Under the pieces are notes generated by a model that was given only the letters and a program-made list of their open reading frames with translations, had not been told where the DNA came from and ran no database searches. The position numbers and the translations under genes were made by a program. A stretch of DNA of 64,000 nt from Nelumbo lutea (taxonomy: Eukaryota > Streptophyta > Magnoliopsida > Proteales > Nelumbonaceae), in the NCBI GenBank assembly GCA_022828595.1, contig JAKGHH010000003.1, positions 105,795,583-105,859,582 on the forward strand, read 5' to 3'. Numbering within the stretch: position 1 is the first letter of the stretch; every line of letters begins with the position of its first letter. Below, piece by piece: positions 60,784-64,000 of this stretch.

Positions 60784-61425
60784 CTAATCAAACAAGAAAG
60801 AATCATGATGAACCCTGAAGGGATAATTGAGAATAGTATATTTCTGTAGTCCAGTTTTGTGCTTCAAAGAAGTGAAGAAAATGAGGACCTTGACAACACA
60901 TGATACTCAAAACAAGGTGTCAAGGACAAAGCAAATTGTCCATATCTTTACAATCAGTTCAAGTGTAATACAAGAAAATTATGTTAATAGACCTAAAAGA
61001 CCGTATCATGAACAGTACAAGGAAAAGTTCAACTAGAAATGAGTAATGTCAAAGAATATCATAAATTTGATAAATTAGGCATAGCAAGAAACAGAAACAA
61101 GTTTGTGAGGGAAAAATCAAGACTGTATCCAATCATAATTCATCTCCGATAAAAAACCACTTCATTTCAATTAATTTAATTTTGATGTTTTTGTTCAGTC
61201 CATCAATTTCAATTCAATAAGCCAATCAGGCACATGCGAGCAAGGAGGTGGTTGAGACTCTTAAATTGATAAATGCCCTTATCAACCATACTATATTCTT
61301 AGATGCCATCGATTCTTGACAGTAAATTTTGAATTGCATATTCCATTTTGTCCTTAATATGGGCCTTAAGGCATGAATCACCATATAACAGAGGACTTTT
61401 ATGTGCATGGTAGTCTGTATCTAAA
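60784..61425. other. Probable PDV2 intron, AT-rich
   Basis: No coding signal. It lies directly upstream (minus strand) of the PDV2 terminal exon. Confidence 0.45.
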
Positions 61426-61429
61426 TGGA

Positions 61430-61716
61430 GTCCGGATCTGCTCCTCACACCGACCTCACAGCATGTTCCAGTCGCACATCAGGAACATCTCCCGTACTTG
61501 TATGTTATTATCCATGGGAGATGTTCTCAATTCATCTAAATGGTGAGGTCCACCCTGACTGCAACCATTCGGGATCTGCTGCTCACACTGCTCTGTATAA
61601 TGGGCTACATAACCAATCAACAAGGGGTGTGGATCCCATGCATACAAAACACTAGTGTGTCCACTTGTGGTTGCTTATGCAGCCCATCATAGACAGCTGC
61701 GGAAACAGCAGATCCG
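61430..61716. repeat. Foldback repeats: family C unit plus GGATCTGCTG element
   Basis: Left part: gatctgctcctcacaccg with cagcatgttcc and paired aacatctcccgta / atgggagatgttctc. Right part (61568-61716): gggatctgctgctcacactg at one end and cagcagatccggg at the other, with tgggctacataacc / ggttgcttatgcagccca as inner arms. Confidence 0.75.
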
Positions 61717-61734
61717 GGCTCAACTACAACTTTT

Positions 61735-64000
61735 TTTTTTTGACTTTGGGTATTACGGTTTGTTGGTTTTTAGAATGCCCCAAGCTGTTGTGAGAAATTT
61801 GGAAAAGATTATGAGAGATTTTTTGTGGGAACCTGGGGAAGGGAAGAAAGATCATTTGGTACGTTAGGAGAAGGTGACAAAGCTAAAGGAAAAAGGGGGA
61901 TTGGGAATATTAGAATGAAAATTTTGGCTTTGTTGAGCAAATGGCTATAGACAACCCCGTTAGAAAGTGAAAGGCTTTAACACAAAAGTGGTAGCAAGTA
62001 TTCATGGGCTGTCAAGTAATGGATGGGATGCTGGTTGTCTTCACAGAGTTAACTACTCCCTGGAAAGCTACCTATGACTATCTTCCTACATTCTTCAGTT
62101 GCATCAGGTATGACTTGGCTTCAGGTCAGAATATTAGGTTCTGAGAAGACATTTAGATTGGGGAGTCCCCTTTGATGGAGATCTTCCCCTCTCTTTATGC
62201 TCTTTCCAATCTCAAGGGTAGACATATGTCTGAGTTCATTTGCTGCCCCCCCCCCTCCTAGTCTAAACTGGAATTTGGGCTTCACTAGGAATCTCAGAGT
62301 TTAAAATCCCCTTTGTGTCTGCCTTACTTTCTTTGCTAAATCCTGTGGTCCTTAGGGAAGGGGGTGTGGACCCTCAATTCAGTTGGGTCCTTCACTTGTA
62401 AGTCTTTTTTTAACTCCCATATATCTTCCTTACCCTCCCCTATTAAGGAAATTTGGTGCTCTTCCATCCCTCCTAGAGTTGGTGCTTTTTGTTGGGAAGT
62501 GTATTATGGCTGCATTAATACTGATAAACTTCAAAGGAAGAGGCCAAGCTTGTGTTTGACTCCCAACTGGTGCTGCTTATGCAAGCTTAACAATGAGACT
62601 GCAGTTCATCTCCTGTTGGTTTTATCTGGGACTGGTTCGCTTCGCTATTTGGTTGCAGTTGGCTTCCTCCTGTTAACTTGGGAGAGTTGTTTAGTGGCAC
62701 TGGATCATGATTCATGACCTCATTGCACATGGCCGGGGCTCTCTACTGGCTCTTGCCGGTCCATGGGAGGCGCCTCTTATGTGCCAAAGGGGGACAACCA
62801 TGATGTGGGGCGACTTGGCGCCGATGAGAAGGGACACCTGTATGCCAACAATGATAGGCACATTTGTGCCGATGATGATAGGCAACTGCTGGGCCGGAAT
62901 ACTCCCGTGTGCTATGGGCAACGGGTAGCTCATTCAGCTTGGACATGGGGCTGGCATAGTCAAGGGACATGCTTAGGCCAGGCCCACATGCCAAGCCTCC
63001 CTTCAATGTCGGTGGCACAGTGCCAGTCCATGCACTGTCCCCATGAGCATGTGTGCACCCATGAGGAACTCTGGTAGTCGTGCTAGCCATTAACCAAGGC
63101 CACCCCGCAAGGGAAGTTGGTCTAGGAGTGTCAAGATCAGGCACCCAAGGAGCCCCTCTCAAAAAGTACGCTAAGCTTTTGGTGGTCTACCAATAGGAAA
63201 CATGACTTCTCCCAATAATCATACTGGCAAAATTTACAATAGTGCCACTCAACGTAAGCTCGCCAAGCATAGGCAAGGCTAAGCCTGTATCAGACCATGA
63301 CACAAGGGCAGCAGTGATTTGGACAGTTCGGGAGGAAATAAACTCTAAAATTTTTGGAGAAAAGGAAAGAACCAAGGAGGCATTGATTGAGGTCACAACC
63401 CTAAGAGTTGCACAATGGGCCAGTACCTCAGTTCTTTTCTCAGATTTTAAAGTTGATGATTTCTTCAGATCTTGGGGGGCTATAGCTAACTCTTCTAGAA
63501 GAAAGATTGCAGCAGTGGATTGGTCACCTCCGCTTTGTGGCTGGTTGAAACTAAATTTTGATTGGAGTTGTGTGGGCAATCCAAGCCCCTCTGGAATTGG
63601 AGGGGTGATCAGGAATGAGGAAGGTAATATCTGTGCCTTATTTTCAGGTCCAGTTGAACAAAATGACGTGGCTACAGCATAATTTTTCGCAGCTGTCTTT
63701 GGTCTTGAGAAAGCCAAGGAGTTGGGTTCTGAAAGGCATCATTGAAGGAGATTCCAAAGTAGTGGTGGACTGGTTAAAGAAAGGTGAAGGAAATCTCTTG
63801 GCATCTAAGGAACGACCTAGGAGGTACAAATGGCTTTTCTAGGGACATGTCTATTCAAGTCCAATGGGTCAGAGGATCTGCCAACTGTTTGGCGGGTGGT
63901 CTTTCTAAGCAAGGAGTACAAAGACAGTCTATGTTTTGGGCACAGTTGTAATGCTCGGGGTTTAGACAGGGTGTCTACTTGTATCCTTCACAACTTCTTG
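61735..64000 (+). mobile_element. Decayed L1-type LINE (end of RT, zf-RVT, RNase H), runs off the window
   Basis: The RT C-terminus reads LVFRMPQAVVRNLEKIMRDF and EKVTKLKEKGGLGILRMKIL (61755-61935). The zinc-binding region at 62364-62640 reads VWTLNSVGSFTCKSFF, IPPRVGAFCWEVYYGCINTD and CCLCKLNNETAVHLL. The RNase-H-like domain at about 63500-63950 reads GWLKLNFDWSCVGNPSPSG, IGGVIRNEEG, then frameshifted EGDSKVVVDWLKKG. Stops and frameshifts are frequent. A GC-rich segment (62710-63235) splits it. It probably lies in the PDV2 intron, antisense to that gene. Confidence 0.82.
62710..63235. other. GC-rich segment interrupting the LINE
   Basis: The base composition differs sharply from both flanks and no LINE domain is readable. 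Overlapping ORFs on both strands (62743-63162 minus, 62763-63077 plus) have no recognisable domain. It may be an inserted piece of another transposon. Confidence 0.4.

Noticed and set aside
62743..63162. 139-codon ORF in the GC-rich block
   Set aside because: Open frames on both strands at once reflect composition, not coding.

Overview
This is nuclear DNA of a flowering plant, most likely a non-grass angiosperm; I cannot name the species. The evidence is GT-AG introns in plant gene families, Tat-lineage Ty3/gypsy elements, L1-type LINE remnants, many small inverted-repeat elements and a low-GC background. Only four gene loci look intact where visible (two DUF4228 genes, a class 1 haemoglobin, the 3' exon of PDV2). 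The rest is decayed genes and transposon debris.

Layout. 1-5664: minus-strand Tat-type gypsy element cut by the left window edge, with its 5' LTR at 4809-5664. 5665-9918: spacer holding the last three exons of a caffeoylshikimate-esterase/monoacylglycerol-lipase-like gene (minus strand, 5' exons absent), a patch of local duplications and copies of a small MITE. 9919-19885: plus-strand Tat-type element with 5' LTR, PBS, broken gag-pol, an extra ORF block between pol and the 3' LTR, a PPT and a 3' LTR cut short inside its own tandem repeat. 20121-20590: pseudogene of a cinnamoyl-CoA-reductase-like dehydrogenase. 21-30 kb: repeats, including a 5'-truncated LINE with target-site duplication and a 745 bp element with long terminal inverted repeats.

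30.9 kb and 51.1 kb: two single-exon DUF4228 (PADRE) genes in the same orientation, both starting Met-Gly-Ile-Cys and each with a TATA box upstream. Between them lie a ~200 bp tandem array split by a foldback element, an SR-protein-like pseudogene and a nest of LINE and MITE fragments. 55.96-57.55 kb: four-exon class 1 phytoglobin on the minus strand. 60.15-60.78 kb: terminal exon of the plastid-division gene PDV2, also minus. 61.7-64 kb: decayed LINE running off the right edge.

The genes do not form a pathway. The strongest unusual signal is in the second gypsy element. Its pol has lost its C-terminal tail in the sense direction, and a tail-like coding sequence lies on the opposite strand 2.3 kb downstream, with a second partial copy at the near end. 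The extra-ORF block therefore looks inverted relative to pol. I found no CRISPR, prokaryotic operon or previously undescribed enzyme system.
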